Origin: Lachnospiraceae bacterium | Lineage (GTDB): Bacteria; Bacillota; Clostridia; Lachnospirales; Lachnospiraceae | Assembly (NCBI GenBank): GCA_024680675.1 | Contig: JAILBX010000241.1 | Span: forward strand, 1 to 42,906 | DNA: 42,906 nt | Direction of reading: 5' to 3' | Shown: one piece after another, positions 41,491 to 42,906 of the stretch | Position numbering within the stretch: the first letter of the stretch is position 1 | Layout: every line of letters starts with the position of its first letter | The notes under the pieces: model-generated | Told to the model about the DNA's origin: nothing | The model's database searches: none | Seen by the model: only the letters and a program-made list of their open reading frames with translations | Position numbers and translations under genes: made by a program

Positions 41491-41545
41491 CCTAACAATT
41501 CCCTAACAAATTCCAAATAATTCCCTAATAAATCTTTTATATTAT
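41491..41545 (+). promoter_or_regulatory. Promoter with four tandem 11-bp repeats
   Basis: CCTAACAATTC, CCTAACAAATT, CCAAATAATTC and CCTAATAAATC run head to tail without gaps from 41491 to 41534. The -10 is TATATT/TATTAT at 41538-41545, there is no -35 hexamer, and the third and fourth repeats cover the -35 position. This is the layout of PhoB/PhoP- or other OmpR-family activated promoters. It serves the genes at 41572 and 41981. Confidence 0.65.
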
Positions 41546-41571
41546 CTACACGTAACAAGGAGACAGGAAAA

Positions 41572-41964
41572 ATGAAGGAGATAAAAATGACAGCAAAGGA
41601 TAATCTTTCAGATGAACAGAAGACAAGAATACATCAGCTGGAATTCTTATATAAGGAAGCTGAAAGTAGTCCTAAATCCTCATCTATAGATAATCTATAT
41701 GATAGGCTTTTAAAGCTGGATGAAGATGTGAAGAGAAAAGCTTTCAAAATTTCTTTAATAGATGGTTTTGCAGGAACCCTGCTTTTAATTAGCGGATATA
41801 ATTTCCTGACAAAGCTTTCCGGTGCTTTTCTGTCAGGAATAATCTTCTTCTGCATAGGTTTTGTGATGTTAGCATTAACCTATCCCATATATAACTATTT
41901 ACTAAAAAAAGGGAGAAAAAAGTACGCACCTGTCGTTTTAACAATAACAAACTATTTAAATTAA
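41572..41964 (+). CDS. Hypothetical protein with two membrane helices
   Basis: A 130-aa protein: a charged helical N-terminus (about 1-62), then two hydrophobic helices ('SLIDGFAGTLLLISGYNFL' and 'GIIFFCIGFVMLALTYPIYNYLL') and a short basic tail. Two starts are possible, each with a ribosome site: 41572 (AAGGAG) and 41587, five codons later (AAGGAGAT inside the first codons). It lies 16 bp before the lipoprotein gene, so both form an operon under the repeat promoter. No family recognised. Confidence 0.75.
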   Translation: MKEIKMTAKDNLSDEQKTRIHQLEFLYKEAESSPKSSSIDNLYDRLLKLDEDVKRKAFKISLIDGFAGTLLLISGYNFLTKLSGAFLSGIIFFCIGFVMLALTYPIYNYLLKKGRKKYAPVVLTITNYLN

Positions 41965-41980
41965 AAAGAGAGGAAAAAAA

Positions 41981-42906
41981 ATGAAAAAGAGAGCAATTAT
42001 TTTATCAACACTTTTAGCGTTATCTTTAGGCATTACAGCTTGCGGAGGTAACAACACCTCAGAAGCAACTCCTTCAAATGAAACAAAAGCTGAGGCAACT
42101 GCCGAGCCTACTGAAGAAGTAGTGAAAGAGGAAGAAACTAAAAATGAAGAAGCCAAGGCAGAAGAAACTGCAGATGGAGAAACTGCTGTGACCGATCCTA
42201 ATTCTCCTGATTATGTTATCGAGCTGGATCCTCAGTACAACGTACCTACAGATGAACTTTTAAAATCTTTCCCTATTGAGTATCAGACACCTGCTGAATC
42301 TGACCTTTCAAAAAAAATACAGAATAGAATGCTTAATGGATTTAATCGTTGGAATATGGGTTATGAAGCCTGGGAGCACTGGGGCGAAGTCCTTTATCAT
42401 CCTGACTCGATATATAACGTAAATGGTGTAAGACTTACCCTTAAAGAATATCAACAGGCAATGGATATATCCTTAAAAAAGCTTGATATCCAAATGGGTA
42501 CTTTCAAGAATATGGTTCTCGTAGATGACTGGATGGCTATTCAATATGACATCGTTAATATAGACAGAGAAACAGGCGAAGCAAAGCCCGGAACAACAAT
42601 GGAATTTGCAAAGTTTGGTGATTATGGTGAGTTAGGTGCCAAGGTTGACGAGGGCTGGGGCGGAGTTAAAAACGACAGCTATTCAGGAACTATGCACTTC
42701 CAGACTGAAGAAGAACAGAAAGCCCAGCAAGAGTTTATGGATGAGATTGCAAATACAAAATTACCCGAGACAGATAATTTGGAAGAAAAATATCCAATAG
42801 TTTACCCTACAACTATTAATACTGAGATTGGTGAAAAAATGAAAAAAGCCATATTAATGGACACAGATAACTGGAATCAGGGTGCTGATAAATGGGAAGA
42901 GTGGAC
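41981..42906 (+). CDS. Lipoprotein with NTF2/SnoaL-like domains, cut by window end
   Basis: The first 308 codons of a lipoprotein that runs past the window, which is why it is absent from the ORF track. The signal peptide has lipobox 'ITAC' (Cys21), followed by an acidic Glu/Ala/Thr linker (to about 75). The domain at about 100-250 ('GFNRWNMGYEAWEHWGEVLYHPDSIYNVNG') looks like the SnoaL/NTF2 cone fold. Near the end 'DTDNWNQGADKWEEW' repeats the start of that domain, so a second copy probably follows. GAGAGG precedes the ATG. Ligand unknown. Confidence 0.75.
   Translation, partial: MKKRAIILSTLLALSLGITACGGNNTSEATPSNETKAEATAEPTEEVVKEEETKNEEAKAEETADGETAVTDPNSPDYVIELDPQYNVPTDELLKSFPIEYQTPAESDLSKKIQNRMLNGFNRWNMGYEAWEHWGEVLYHPDSIYNVNGVRLTLKEYQQAMDISLKKLDIQMGTFKNMVLVDDWMAIQYDIVNIDRETGEAKPGTTMEFAKFGDYGELGAKVDEGWGGVKNDSYSGTMHFQTEEEQKAQQEFMDEIANTKLPETDNLEEKYPIVYPTTINTEIGEKMKKAILMDTDNWNQGADKWEEW

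Overview
The window looks like chromosomal DNA from a low-GC Gram-positive anaerobe, most likely a fibre-degrading Lachnospiraceae related to Butyrivibrio. This rests on strong AGGAGG-type ribosome binding sites, six lipoprotein signal peptides, an [FeFe]-hydrogenase-like protein, a PPi-type phosphofructokinase, a GH43 enzyme and an abundance of c-di-GMP proteins. The genus is inference. I saw no tRNA, rRNA, IS element, prophage or CRISPR array, and no clear sign of a recent island.

Layout. (1) 1-3650, minus strand: a membrane histidine-kinase-like protein with a CBM2-like extracellular region and a missing phosphoacceptor histidine, followed by a 7TM/HD-GYP phosphodiesterase. (2) 3984-7159, plus: a possible GntR-type operator and promoter, a secreted NagZ-type GH3 lipoprotein, a DUF4430 protein and an ECF S-component-like membrane protein. 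(3) 7234-10227, plus: an alpha/beta hydrolase behind an SD/anti-SD/SD arrangement, a one-domain EamA transporter, and a cation:proton antiporter behind a fluoride (crcB) riboswitch with an overlapping terminator. (4) 10425-17042, plus: a second HD-GYP protein, two small genes, a two-domain PPK2 polyphosphate:AMP phosphotransferase, a GGDEF/EAL protein and a cytoplasmic GH43. (5) 17155-27083, plus: a 72-aa protein, FAH hydrolase, C69 dipeptidase, AlkD-like repair protein, HAD lipoprotein, FRG-domain protein and an [FeFe]-hydrogenase-sensor/GGDEF/EAL fusion. (6) 27304-29516: a beta-helix lipoprotein and a small lipoprotein, divergent. (7) 29724-41338, minus: PPi-PFK, alpha/beta hydrolase lipoprotein, nicotinate phosphoribosyltransferase, PfoR-like PTS IIC, MATE transporter, acyltransferase-like membrane protein, glucose-6-phosphate isomerase, then a PNPOx / flavodoxin / CPBP protease group. 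(8) 41491-42906, plus: four 11-bp direct repeats in front of a two-gene lipoprotein operon that runs off the window.

How it fits together. Four proteins (HD-GYP twice, EAL twice) are built to degrade c-di-GMP. The two GGDEF domains have degenerate signatures, so no competent diguanylate cyclase is visible. Their sensory inputs differ: a polysaccharide-like ligand through the partner pseudo-kinase, a four-cysteine N-terminal domain, and H2 or redox state through an H-cluster domain. The remainder is mainly wall and plant glycan processing (GH3, GH43, esterase-like hydrolase), central carbon metabolism (Pfk, Pgi) and ion or stress handling (fluoride-responsive antiporter, polyphosphate, MATE). 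Several promoters lack a good -35 box and carry 11-bp direct repeats instead, which suggests OmpR/PhoB-family activators.
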